From contig OY294049.1 in NCBI GenBank assembly GCA_958510825.1, forward strand, positions 30,160,774 to 30,224,773: a DNA stretch of 64,000 nt. The letters run 5' to 3'. Origin of the DNA: Brachypterus glaber. Its lineage: Eukaryota > Arthropoda > Insecta > Coleoptera > Kateretidae. Below are positions 43,003 to 54,300 of the stretch, in pieces. Position 1 is the stretch's first letter; each line of letters starts with the position of its first letter. A program made the position numbers and the translations under genes. The notes beneath the pieces are model-generated. The model made no database searches, was not told where the DNA came from, and saw only the letters and a list, made by a program, of their open reading frames with translations.

Positions 43003-44630
43003 AACTACTAATTTTTAGCTTTATAATTAAGCTAGTTTATGATTCTTATAGGGAACCCCTCTCCCCTTCCACTTTCAAGGTCAGGCACCCTCCTGGAAAA
43101 AAATTGGCAATCAAATCCCCTCGGGGTGACGTTATTCCATAATGTAAAATCGAAGGTATAACTTTTCGACTGGTCCCCGTAGATAACACAGGTTAGAGAT
43201 AAAAATTTGCGGAAAACGTGACGTCATCACCTATCCTGCAATGTAAAAATTCCCTGTAGAACTTTTTGAATACCCCCTGTAAAAGGTTGGCGTTGAGGTA
43301 GAACTGTCCAAAACCAACTACTGGTATTAAATAAAAACCTTATTTTTAGTAGAAAGGGTCGTCTCTCTTAGGGTTCGTTTTCGGGCCTATGTTCCTAAGC
43401 TGATTTTTCATGTTTTATGGTGTAAAAGCATCTCCTTTAATATATACTAGGGGACCGCAAACACCGTATATAAGTAATTTAATTTTATCACAAGTCTACA
43501 AAAAAAAAATTATTTGTCCTACGGTTATAACCCATATATTTCCTATATTTTTTTGATGCGCTGAAACCGATTTCACCATAAAAAAAAAGATTCACCGCTC
43601 AGTTTTTCACAAATCGTATATAAAGTTTATAATTTCAATATTTATTGATAGAACAATGTTAAAAATAGGCCGTTTTTGGACCCTTCGTGCAAACGTATGA
43701 AACATATAAATTCCTATACATTGGTACATGCTGATTAAGATTCTGGCCTTTAAAATTACAGAAACGGTGTGGAAGACTGTTTTTTTTTCGTAAAAAGGCA
43801 AAATTAGGTCGATTTTCAGTTAACGATGCCAGATGTAAAAAAATATATTTTTTATAGATTTTAGCACGCTGAACACGATTGCTTCTACAGTGTTATACTA
43901 CATGACACTTTTTATGTATTTTTACTCAAGGAATCTGTTTTTTCAAAATCCAAAAAAAAAATACAGATGAAAAAGTTTGGTGCAGAAATGTGTTTTGTCC
44001 GTCTAGACAAGCCTCTGGATAGATTCAAAAAAATAAATTAAAATAAACTAATTGCCCGTATTAATACTGGTATACATGCAAAACGTCGTCGCTCTATCTC
44101 AAAGGGTACTAGTGTTATTAAATAAAAACCTTATTTTTAGTAGAAAGGGTCGACTCTCTTAGGGTTCGTAGGTAGGATTCTTTGTCCTACAGTTCTAACC
44201 CATTTCCTATGTTTTTTGATGCGCTGAAACCAATTTAACCATAAAAAAATATTAATCGCTCAGTTTTTTCACAAATCGTATATAAAGTGTATAATTTCAA
44301 TATTTATTGATAGAACAATGTTAAAAATAGGCCGTTTTTGGACCATGCAAACGTATGAAACATGTAAATTCATATACATTGCTACATGTTGAACACGATT
44401 CTGGCCTTTAAAATTACAGAAACGGTGTAGAAGACTTTTTTTTTTCGTAAAAAGGTAAATTTAGGTCGATTTTCAGCTAAAGATGCCAGATGTAAAAAAA
44501 TATATTTTTTATAGATTTTGGCACGCTGAACACGATTCCGTTCTCAAAAGTGACAAAAACGGCGTGGAAGACTGTTTTTTTTTTCCTAAAAAAGTTAAAA
44601 TAGGTAAATTCTGAGCTAACGATACAAGTA

Positions 44631-44874
44631 AAAATTGTATATTATTCAATAATCGTATAATATTTGCTATTAATCAATGAGGGTGAATTCTGCGACATGA
44701 GCCGATAGGTGAGTGGCGTAATCACCCGAATGATTAATAGCTATTATACGCGAGTAGAATACCATTCTTTCTCCACGGGTGATTACTCCACTTGCCTATC
44801 GGCTTATGTCGAAAAATTCACCCTTATTAATTAATAGCAATTATTATACGATCGTTGAATAATATACTATTTTT
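44631..44874. repeat. 245-base palindromic unit, copy a
   Basis: Begins AAAAATTGTATATTATTCAA and ends TTGAATAATATACTATTTTT. Inner words GGGTGAATTCTGCGACATGA and GGTGATTACTCCACTTGCC are complementary across the centre near 44,750. Confidence 0.7.
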
Positions 44875-45141
44875 ACTTGCATCGTTAGCTCAGAATTGAC
44901 CTATTTTAACCTTTTTACGAAAAAAAAACAGTATTCCACACCGTTTTTGTCACTTTTGATAACGGAATCGCGTTCGCGTGCCTATCTATAAGAGATATAT
45001 TTTTTTACACTATCGTTAGTTTAAAATCGACATAATTTTACCTTTTTACGAAAAAAAACTGTCTTCCACACCGTTTCTGTAATTTTAAAGTCCAGAATCG
45101 TTTTCAGCATGTCCAAATCTATAGAAATTGATATGTTTCAT

Positions 45142-45387
45142 AAAAAATAGTATATTATTCAACAATCTTATAATAATTGCTATTAATCAATGAGGGTGAA
45201 TTCTGCGACATGAGCCGATAGGTGAATGGCGTAATCACCCGAATGATTAATAGCTGTTATACGCCAGTAGAATACCATACTTTATCCACGGGTGATTACT
45301 CCACTCGCCTATCGGTTTATGTCGCAAAATTCACCCTCATTGATTAATAGCAATTATTATACGATCTTTGAATAATATACTATTTTT
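45142..45387. repeat. 245-base palindromic unit, copy b
   Basis: Same unit as at 44,631 with scattered substitutions (for example GGTGAATGGCG instead of GGTGAGTGGCG). Same orientation cannot be told apart from the reverse because the unit is palindromic. Confidence 0.7.
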
Positions 45388-46182
45388 AGTTGCGTCGTAA
45401 GCTCAGAATTAACCTATTTTAACCTTTTTACGAAGAAAAAACAGTCTTCCACACCGTTTGTACTTTTAGATAGATATGTTTTTTTACACCTGGCATCGTT
45501 AGCTCAAAATTGACATAATTTTACCTTTTTACGAAAAAAAAAACTGTCTTCCACACCGTTTCTGTAATTTTAAAGGCCAGAATCCTGTTCAGAATTTCCA
45601 AATCTATAGGAACTGATAAGTTTCATACATTTGCACGAAGAGGCCAAAAACGGCCTATTTTTAACATTATTCTTTATGCTTGATGAATCTTCTTTTTTAT
45701 GGTGGCTTCGGTTTCAGTGCATTAAAAAAAATAGGAAATAATGTGTTAGAACCATAGGACAGAGATTTTTTTTGTGATCCAGTCCACAGGTAAAGACGCA
45801 CTGGGTCAGAAAAAAAATTCTCTGTCCTATGGTTCTAATCCATCATTTTCTATGTTTTTTGATGCGCTGAAACCGATTTTGCCATAAAAAAATTCATCAA
45901 GCAGTTTTTTTACAAATCCTATATACATTGTATAATTATTGAAAGTTATACACTTAATGTACGATTTGTGAAAAAAACTGGGGGATGAATCTTTTTTTTA
46001 CAGCGAAATCGGTTTCAGCACATCAAAAAACATAGGAAATTATGGGTTAGAACCCTAGGACAGAGATTTTTTTTATTTTGTAGACTTATGTAATTTATTA
46101 AAAACATCATAACATAATTTTGTCTAGATAGAAACAGATCCTGGGCCCACTGGGCATCGTTAGAGCTTTTTATATATTCCAG

Positions 46183-46455
46183 GTACTGAGTATCGATTAC
46201 GAACACGTATCTGATAAGTTGTTATACAACTTGGAAAGAATGGACCTGGAGCGTCTCATCATTCACATCCACGGAGTCAATGACAGCCACCCGGGCACAA
46301 CGAACAACGCTTGGATCAGCTTCACTGAGAAGCATCCAGATTGCGAGTTGCGCGTCACCGTTATTCATGCGTTTCAAGATATCCATGAATTGCATGACAA
46401 GGTGCTACGCAGATTTATGCCGCTGACGCACATCAAGGTTTTCTTCTGTGAAGGC
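46183..46455 (+). CDS. Host exon, F-box-protein-like (FBXO33/39 type)
   Basis: A 273-base (91-codon, phase 0-0) exon bounded by TTTTTATATATTCCAG and GTAAGT. Composition and codon use are distinctly less AT-rich than the surroundings, and there are no stops. It encodes LSIDYEHVSDKLLYNL, LIIHIHGVND, HPGTTNNAWISFTEKHPDC, VTVIHAFQD and MPLTHIKVFFCE. This alternation of short beta/helix segments resembles the leucine-rich-like part of F-box proteins such as FBXO33/FBXO39, which select substrates for SCF ubiquitin ligases. The family call rests on the HPGT...W...HPDC and PL-H-K-V-FFCE pattern and is moderate; that it is a genuine constrained exon is more secure. Neighbouring exons are outside or displaced by transposons. 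Confidence 0.6.
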
Positions 46456-47045
46456 GTAAGTTTGTTGAAAAAATAATCAAGGTATAAAATAGAATATTAA
46501 AGTACTAGCTTCATAACATATAAAACGAATGATTTATACTATTTTTTCTATTTTGCTCTAAAATTTAAATTGGTGACTGATTAAGGATTTTTGTTTTGGG
46601 TTGGCATTACAGTCTTCGCCCTGTTTAAAATTCAAAGAAAAATAGTAATTTTCTTAACTAACGTATTTTAAAAGTAGCATTTTATTCTTGTGGGTAAAAT
46701 CACGCCTAACGTGACCCCTTTTTGCATTCACCAGTAGTGTGAAATGTAGTTCCTGGTCCACAGCCTATCAGAACGCAGTGGGGGCGTGGCTATAGTTTGA
46801 TTTCTACCAATCAAAATAGAGACGTGGTTTTAGCTCCACTTCCCCACCAATAAGAATATAGAAGGGCGGTTGCTACTAATTAGAATGCATTTTAAGGGGA
46901 GTGGCGTCGCTTCCGCCTAAATTTAAATTGTATATTATTTATGTTTTTTTGGCGGTGTTTTTTAATTTTATGTATTAGGAGAATAGAATATTAATTAGAT
47001 GTAAATTAGGGTGTTTACTAACTTAATGTTTTGTTTTAATTAATG
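46456..47045. other. Intron start and probable Polinton-2 terminal region
   Basis: Begins with the GTAAGT donor. About 46,761-46,915 carries four degenerate units that start with a CCAAT-like word (CCTATCAGAA, CCAATCAAAA, CCAATAAGAA, TAATTAGAA) followed after 5-10 bases by a G-rich word (GGGGGCGTGGC, GACGTGG, GAAGGGCGG, GGGGAGTGGCG). Such clustered CCAAT and GC-box-like pairs suggest an upstream control region or terminal repeat. No coding frame. Confidence 0.4.
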
Positions 47046-47059
47046 CACACCTGCATTTA

Positions 47060-47285
47060 GTTAGTTAGTTTAGTTCAGTGCGGGGTTCACAGCCCTCCAC
47101 ACCTGGTCCCTAGGGACCTTTTTTATAAAGTCCAGGTACGATTTCAGGGGAGTGTTCATGATCTCGTTTGCTTCCAGCGAGTCGTTCCCAAAGTACCTCC
47201 ATCTTAGGCCTATTAGAGATGGACATTCACATATGAGGTGGTAGGGCTCCTCATCCCCTTTCCCACATCTCCTGCACACGGGGCT
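47060..47285 (-). mobile_element. 5'-truncated non-LTR fragment with 14-base TSD
   Basis: Flanked on both sides by CACACCTGCATTTA (47,046-47,059 and 47,286-47,299). Minus-strand reading gives CRRCGKGDEEPYHLICECP and LRWRYFG: the C-x2-C...H...C tail found after the RNase H domain of R1/Jockey/I-type elements. The 3' end is (TAAC)n-like rather than poly(A). 226 bases long, so extreme 5' truncation. Confidence 0.85.
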
Positions 47286-47362
47286 CACACCTGCATTTAA
47301 TTATCAGTGAAAGCAAATATCGAGGCTTGGCTCGCATAGATTAGAATGTAATACACGTGCGG

Positions 47363-47419
47363 TGACGTCATGTTTTTCTGCTATAAAAGAGTGTGAAGCT
47401 GATGGTTAAATTACAGTCA
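47363..47419 (+). promoter_or_regulatory. CRE + TATA + initiator promoter of Polinton 2
   Basis: Perfect cAMP-response element TGACGTCA (47,363-47,370), TATA box TATAAAAG (47,382-47,389) and initiator-like ACAGTCA (47,413-47,419) with the natural start A about 33 bases from the TATA. It precedes the small ORF at 47,539 and the polymerase. Spacing is that of a textbook polymerase II core promoter. Confidence 0.65.
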
Positions 47420-47538
47420 CTTGAAAGTAGTGTAAACAACTTTGTTTTTGGAGAAAATTCTGTGTTTCTTCTTTGGTATTTTTTTTTGTTTTACCTATTT
47501 TGGTTAGTGTTTTATTTTTATTTTTTTATTGTAGAAAT

Positions 47539-47856
47539 ATGAGTTTGGCTTTTTTAAACGATTTGGGGGTCCTGGACATTGAATCGGTGCCTAAATCCTC
47601 CCTAGAGCAAAACAAACCTTTCAAAATTTCACGCTTCTATAAATTAGATACCATATATGGCGGCAGGATTGCGGTGTAGCTAGAAGACGATCCATACCCA
47701 GCAAAGTACGTATTTCTCCCCGAACGATACAAAACCCTTACTGGAGACGAGGTTGAAAATTTAAACAAAAAATTAAATTTAAAACTAATTTATAAGGGAA
47801 AGAAAGCGATCGAAGGCGCAAGAGAGGCTAATGTGGTTGAATTTATAGAACAATGA
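47539..47856 (+). pseudogene. Small conserved Polinton-associated ORF, one stop
   Basis: 105 codons from ATG 47,539; an in-frame TAG at 47,677-47,679; stop TGA at 47,854-47,856. Residues about 25-60 read KPFKISRFYKLDTIYGGRIAV, LEDDPYPAKYVFLPERY, then LTGDEVENLNKKLNLKLIYKG. The pattern 'Y-x-I...T-x-Y-G-x-x-I-x-x-x-L-E-D...V-F-L-P-x-R' with alternating strands suggests a small beta-barrel, possibly OB-like. I recall such proteins near arthropod Polinton polymerases but cannot name a function; single-stranded DNA binding would fit. TATA-driven and upstream of PolB. Confidence 0.5.
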
Positions 47857-47889
47857 ATAAAAAACCAACATTATCTCTAGATATTATTA

Positions 47890-49143
47890 TTACTGAGTCG
47901 GCTTTTAAAAGTATCTACTAAAAATAATTTAGGTTTTTTAGATCCAAAATTTTTTTTAGAACAAGTTTCAAAATTATTTTCAGAAATTTTAAATAAAATT
48001 AATAATAAGAAAATTTTCTATGCAAAATTAATTGTACTTTTATTGGTAATTTTTTTATTTCAAAGGGTGATGAAAATGCCTGAAACAGAAATTAAGTATT
48101 TTAATACAAAAAATACTTTGTATTTAGAATCAAATATCCCTTTAGATTGGTTTAATGAAAATATTTTTGAAAAATTTTTAAATAAATTATCGCTCGGAAA
48201 AGCGCAACTCAGGATGGAGTTTACAAGAAATAATAGCATTAGAGATTAAAACTAATAAATTTACAGGTTTTTCTGTAGGGACTTTTGTGAATTTAATCCC
48301 TGAAATTAAAAATAAAAAGGCTTGTATTCATATTAAATCCAATGACAATTGTTGCTTTGGATGGGCTCTAGGTTGCTATTTTCAAAATGTAACTGAACTT
48401 TTTATATAGTAAGTTCATATCGACATTTCTCCTAGTTTTTAAATTTTGATGGAATAAAATTACCCTTTTCCATAGGATAATATAAATAAGGTTGGGCGAA
48501 TGAATAATATTTCCGTTAACGTATTTGCTTTGAAAAAGGTAAATGCATCAGACTTGTGTATGTAGGAGAAAATGTTTTAAATTATGATTATAATGATGAG
48601 GATCAAATCAACTGTATTGATGTCATTGACAAAAAAGCACAGTATGTTCGTGTTTTAGATTATGTAAAAGAACGACACATTAATGTTTTAATGATCCAGA
48701 AAGAAATAAAAAAAAACGATTTTCTTGAATTAGTAAATCATTTTGTTTATGTTAAAAATATGTCTAGATTAATGCCTAGACAAATAAGAAGACGTTGGAA
48801 ATCTTTTTTTTTTGACAGATGTTTAAGTTTTTTTTATTCACAAGAAAAACTCGATCATCACAAAGTTAGTTGATTGTGTTTTATTTAAAGGCCTTAAAAC
48901 AGTAATGTAAAATATTAAGAATTACATTTAAAATTTTAAAGTGTAAAGAACGTATGCCTTTTATAGTTTATTTTGATTTAGAAACTTAGTTGGCTCCTAT
49001 GGATAATTTTGCCCCGTCGTCATCTACATCATATATGTTAGCATATGAAAAACATATTCCTTATTGTGTGGGTTATTACCTTCATTGCAGTTTCGATGAC
49101 AATTTATCTTTTTACAAATCAAATCAAAGTAAAGGCTGTATAT
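47890..49143 (+). pseudogene. Second Polinton PolB, N-terminal part
   Basis: Pieces in order: FLDPKFFLEQVSKLF; FNTKNTLYLESNIPLDWFNENIFEKFLNKL (48,095); RNSGWSLQEIIALEIKTNKF; IPEIKNKKACIHIKSNDNCCFGWAL (about 48,330); MNNISVNVFALKK; HFVYVKNMSRL and CLSFFYSQEKLDHHK (zinc-finger remains); exonuclease box FIVYFDLET (48,959-48,985), followed at once by a TAG; SYMLAYEKHIPYCVGYYLHCSFDDNLSFYKSN. Cut by the hairpin element at 49,144. Divergent in sequence from the first polymerase copy, therefore another Polinton lineage rather than a duplicate. Many frame breaks. Confidence 0.8.
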
Positions 49144-49145
49144 TA

Positions 49146-51240
49146 GGGTGGTTCCAAACAAAAAAGTTGGAATTTTTTGCTGCTCATGGAGAATAAAGCT
49201 CATTTTGATGAGTCCCACAAAAAAAAATAAAAAATATAAGGGTATATTTACCACTCCCTCACGAGGGTGCAAGGTTTGGCTACTTATCCAGGTGGGCTCG
49301 AAGTGATTTTAACTAAAATGCTCGCTACCTTAAAAATTCCTAATTAGGGGTCGAATGTTAGTAAAAAATCCAAAAATAAAAATAATCACTTTTCCCACTT
49401 TTTTTTATGGGGAAAAAACGGGAAAATCTGGAAATTATGTAGCAAAAAATTAGGCGTTTTGTCAAATGACCTGAAATTTTCATAATATAGTCTTTATATA
49501 CTAGCTTAAGTTTTAACATAAAAATCAAAAAAATTGCGCTTTGCTAACACACTAAAAGAGGGCGTTTATCCCAAAAAAACCGTGTTTTTTCAAATACTTT
49601 TGATAATTTTGGCTTAACGGTTAATATTTTCCAAAAATTTCTTACTACAAAAATTAAAGAAAATTAAATGGTCTTTATTTTGATTTTTTTAATTTTAAAA
49701 TCGGTTAAGTAACAGAAAAGTTATGATAAAAAGAAAATTAATAAAATTAACAACATTAATAAAACACTCTGTATCTCAAAATTTTGACGGGATGGAAAAG
49801 ATCTGAAAGCAGATTTGAAGTAAGGAGAAAAAATTGGTCTAGACCTACTATTCAAAGCTTTGTAACAATAACCTTGTGGCGTAGTGCGTAGCTATAATAA
49901 AAAAATAAAATAAAATTTAGTTTATCAAGTAATTAACACTTAACTAACTAAAATTAAGGTTAGTTTTTCATTAAGAAAGAAGATACTAATTTCATTTAAT
50001 TTAATTAATAAATTTAGGTATACTTATCTAAAAATTACATAAAGAGATGCTTGTGTAACTTACTTCTTGTTGTACGTTCTTATAAGTATTTTTGATTTCA
50101 TTTAAATTCACTTACACCTATTTTTAAGAATTAATGTACTCGACTTCATAAATTAAATCAATTATTAGTTTTAGTGATAATCTCAGTGATTATTTTTTAT
50201 CGTTTTTATCAACCAATCATTTAACAATATTTCTAACCACGTGTTTATTTCTGCCCATAAAAAAATTACAGTTATTTCTAATATTTTCTACTGTAGAAAA
50301 ATCTAGTAAGAAAACACAAACCTGTCATTTCACGATCCATTGATATCTTGTTTTTTTTTAAGAAATTGCAAAAATTGATTAGTTGATTTTGAATACGTTT
50401 TTTAATTTCAGCCTAAAAATGATGTTAGCCATATTTAAAACGATTTTCACACGTATGCGCGCATATAACATGTATTTGGTTAATTTGGATAATACCTATA
50501 TTTAAAGTCAACATTTAACTTTTAGTTAAAACAATAAAATTGATTTTTTCAAATTAATTTATGCAAAATGATGGTTGTCTATTCTTCCAATACTTTTCTA
50601 AACCAGATTATACTATAAACTATTTATACCATAAGAAAAATATATTAGAAACTTGATGTTTTTAATTTTATTAATTTTCTGTTTATCATAACTTTTCTGT
50701 TACTTAACCGATTTTAAAATTAAAAAAATAAAAATAAAGATCATTTAATTTTCTTTAATTTTTGTAGTAAGAAATTTTTGGAAAATATTAACCGTTAAGC
50801 CAAAATTATCAAAAGTATTTGAAATTTGGTGTGTTAGCAAAGCGAAATTTTTTTGATTTTTATGTTAAAACTTAAGCGAGTATATGAAGACTATATTATG
50901 AAAATTTCAGGTCATTTCAGAAAACGCCTAATATTTTGCTACATAATTTGCAGATTTTCCGTTTTTTCCCCATAAAAAAAAGCGGGGAAAGCGATAATTT
51001 TTATTTTTGGATTTTTTACTAACATTTGACCCCTAATTAGGAATTTTTAAGGTAGCGAGCATTTTAGTTAAAATCACTTCGAGCCCACCCTGGATAAGTA
51101 GCCAAAACTTGCACCCTCGTGAGGGAGTGGTAAATATACTCCAATATTTTTTATTTTTTTTGTGGGATATTAACTCATCAAAATGATCTTTATTCTCCAT
51201 GAGCAGCAAAAAATTCCAACTTTTTTGTTTTGAACCACCC
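49146..51240. mobile_element. 2.1-kb long-TIR hairpin element
   Basis: Ends GGGTGGTTCCAAACAAAAAA and the complementary TTTTTTGTTTTGAACCACCC with TA on both sides (49,144-49,145, 51,241-51,242). Arms of about 600 bases (to about 49,745 and from about 50,640). The loop contains a piece (49,770-49,860) resembling the terminal part of the element at 19,374-22,155 ('TGACGGGATGGAAAAGATCTG', 'GTCTAGACC'). No transposase. Its GGGTGG terminus and TA target match the element at 32,812. Confidence 0.8.
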
Positions 51241-51387
51241 TAGTGTGCAACTGTCATTATTTCTGTCATTTATTTTTTCTTAAATTTTACTTTTTCCCTT
51301 TTTTACAAGTTTTTACTGAAGTAAATATTTATTGGATTCCATTTTTATATACCTCTTTACTATATTTTTTGTGAAATTGGAGTTCCC

Positions 51388-54300
51388 GTGAAAAACCAAA
51401 TAATTAACCCAATGAGTGATGATGATGATCCTGATTTTGTTCCTAAATATCCCAACAGCCAGAAAACCTTCAAAAAAATGGCTTCTTTTATTCAGAATAT
51501 TACGTCCCAAGACATTATAGAAGCTGGAACCAGTTCTGATGTAGCAGTGAAGTGCCAATTTTGTGAAAAAACTTTTACCTCAAAAAATGGTTTAAAAATA
51601 CACCTTGGTAAATCTCACAAAAACAATAACATTAATAGTTCTTGTCATAGCCAAGTAAGTAACATTTCACAAGCACAAAAAGAAAAAGATACTGTATGTT
51701 TAATTTGTAAGAAAATGTTTCGAGGAATAATTGGCTTAAAACACCACCAAAGAATTATGCATAAAAATTTAGTTCAAAATCCGCAGGAGTCCCTTGAGCC
51801 AGGTTATGAGCTAGATCCATTATCAATTGCAAAATTATTTTCAAAATTAAAAAGAACTAACCACGTGATTAAAAGAATTCCAAAAAGTTCCAGAAATTCT
51901 ATAGCTCTAGAACTTACTAAAGTTTTAAAAGCATGCATACAGGAAAATTCTTTAAAAAATTGGATGAAATTATTGATATTTCCCTTTGCAATCCTTCACA
52001 TTCCCTTTAAATCTAGAAAGATAAAAAATAAATCACTTACTATGCACATCAGAGAAAATTTGGCCAACTGGAGTCAAAATGAAAACCTGGATATAATTAC
52101 CCTTATAACTTGTTATATAAGAAATACAAAAGAACATTCTTCACGTAATAAAAAATTTGCCTTTAATATTTGAAAGAAAATAGAATCAAAACTTTCTGAT
52201 GGAGACGTTAAGGGAGCTATTCGTCTCCTTTGCTCAGAAGATTCTCTAGCTGATTCAAACCCATCTACGCTACTTAAACTACAAGAGAAACACCCAGAAC
52301 CTAAAAATAATCCTAATTTTCCCTCTTTTGAAGAAGCCAATTTCATTATTCCCAACATAACAAGTGCTGAAATCAAGAAAGCCATTATGTCTTTTAATCC
52401 CGGCTCAGCAGGAGGTCTAGACTCCTTAACACCGCAGCATTTAAAAGACCTAACGTCCTTTAACTTGGGTATTACTGCAGACTCTTTAGTATCTTCCTTG
52501 TCTTCCATTGGGGATATGATGCTTGAAGGAAATATACCCAAAGATATTTGCCAGATTTTTTATGGAGCATCTCTCTGTGCCTTTAACAAAAAAGATAGTG
52601 GTATACGTCCAGTTGCCGTTTGGACTTTACGAAGACTTATATCTAAAGTGGTATGCTTTCGTATTGTGGAACCAGCCACAAATTATTTATCACCCTTCCA
52701 GTTCAGCTTTGGAGTAAAATCTGGAGCAGAAGTTTTGATACATTCAACAAGAAAATACTTTTTACATGAACATAAATCGTCAAAAGTTGTTTTAAAAATA
52801 GACTATTTTAATGCTTTTAATATGGTATCTAGAGACGTAATTTTGTCAAGAGTAAAGGAAATTATTCCCGAATACTTTACGTTTATCAACCAAATTTATC
52901 ATAAGCCGAAATTACTTTTATACTGTGACGATGTTATCCTTTCGCAAAGAGGCGTACAGCAAGGTGATCCTCTTGGTCCTGTTCTTTTCTGTTTGGCTTT
53001 ACACCTAGTGATATCAAATTTAAAATCAGAATTTAACGGGTGGTATCTTGACGATGGAACTTTGGCTGATGATCCAGATATTGTAATTAAAGATCTTCAA
53101 GAAATTATGAATACTTCAGATTCAATCGGCCTTTCTCTAAATACTTCCAAGTGCGAACTTCTTATATTGACGAACGATGAAGATGAGAAAAAGACAATTT
53201 CTGATCAATTTAGTGAAATCGCACCAGGTATAAAAGTTATTAATTCTGATGATTTTACTCTTCTTGGATGCCCCCTGTCTGATAATGGAATACTTCCTGC
53301 CTTTCAAGAAAAAATGGATATATTTAAAAAATTCTCGATTGGCCTTGAAAATTTAAGTTCACACTCTGCCTATTTCCTTTTAAAGCACTCTTTTGCCATC
53401 CCCAGAATGACCTATCTTCTTCGCTGTGTTCCTTGTTGGAGAAGGCCAAACATTCTTAACCAATATGATAACTTAATTATGAACTCCCTTGAAAAGATAA
53501 CTAACTGTAGACTAGATAGTAATGGACGGAAACAATCAAGCCTTCCAGTTTCACAAGGAGGTCTGGGCATTCGTGATACAACTAGTTTATGCTACTCTGC
53601 CTTTTTAAGTTCATTTAACGGAGCATCTTCTTTAATGGAGTCTTTTCTTCCAAATCAAATATTCGGTCCTCATGATGACGCAGTAAATGAGGCTGTACTA
53701 TCTATATCTTTTTTGGCCAATAAGGAACCCGAAAATTTCTATAATTTAGCTAGCCAACGAGCTTTGGATGGTATTGTCTGTGAAAACAGTTTTAAAATAT
53801 TATTGGAGGCATCGATGGATTTGAAAACAAAGGCAAGACTTCTTGCAGTTAAAGAAAAAGAATCTGGAGCCTGGCTCAATGCTTTGCCTTCATTAATTTT
53901 TGGCACACATTTAGACGACTCATCTTTTAGAATATCGGTCAGCCTAAGAATTGGGCAACCTGTATGCGAACCACATAACTGCACTTGCGGCGAACCTGTT
54001 GTAGTTTTGGGTCACCATGGCCTATCTTGCCGTAAAAGTGCAGGGAAGTGGTCTCGACATGCAGCTTTAAATGACATTCTTAAACGGTCCCTATCATCTG
54101 CTGATATACCTTCGATTCTTGAACCTCCTGGCTGTTGCAGAAATGACGGAAAAAGAGCTGATGGTTTTTCACTTATTCCATGGATGAATGGTAAAGCATT
54201 ATTATGGGATGCCACATGTAGGGATACTTTGGCAAATTCATATATTAGTTTAACTTGCCAAAAGGCAGGGGAAGCGGCCCGTTTAGGAGAAAATAAGAAA

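Larger units (their letters stand above)
43003..46080. repeat. Array of nested palindromes
   Basis: No genes. From about 43,320 a repeat unit ('AGAACAATGTTAAAAATAGG', 'GAAACGGTGTGGAAGACTGT', 'CCAGATGTAAAAAAATATAT') occurs directly at about 43,560-43,860 and 44,210-44,520 and inverted at about 44,890-45,110 and 45,410-45,720. Each half contains a 245-base hairpin (see 44,631 and 45,142). 45,730-45,870 and 45,960-46,080 are further inverted pieces around 'CTATGGTTCTAA'. The 43,900-44,170 part is shared with 55,930-56,260. Confidence 0.6.

Noticed and set aside
52113..52541. Minus-strand ORF opposite the RLE retrotransposon
   Set aside because: Shadow of the strongly conserved plus-strand coding frame.
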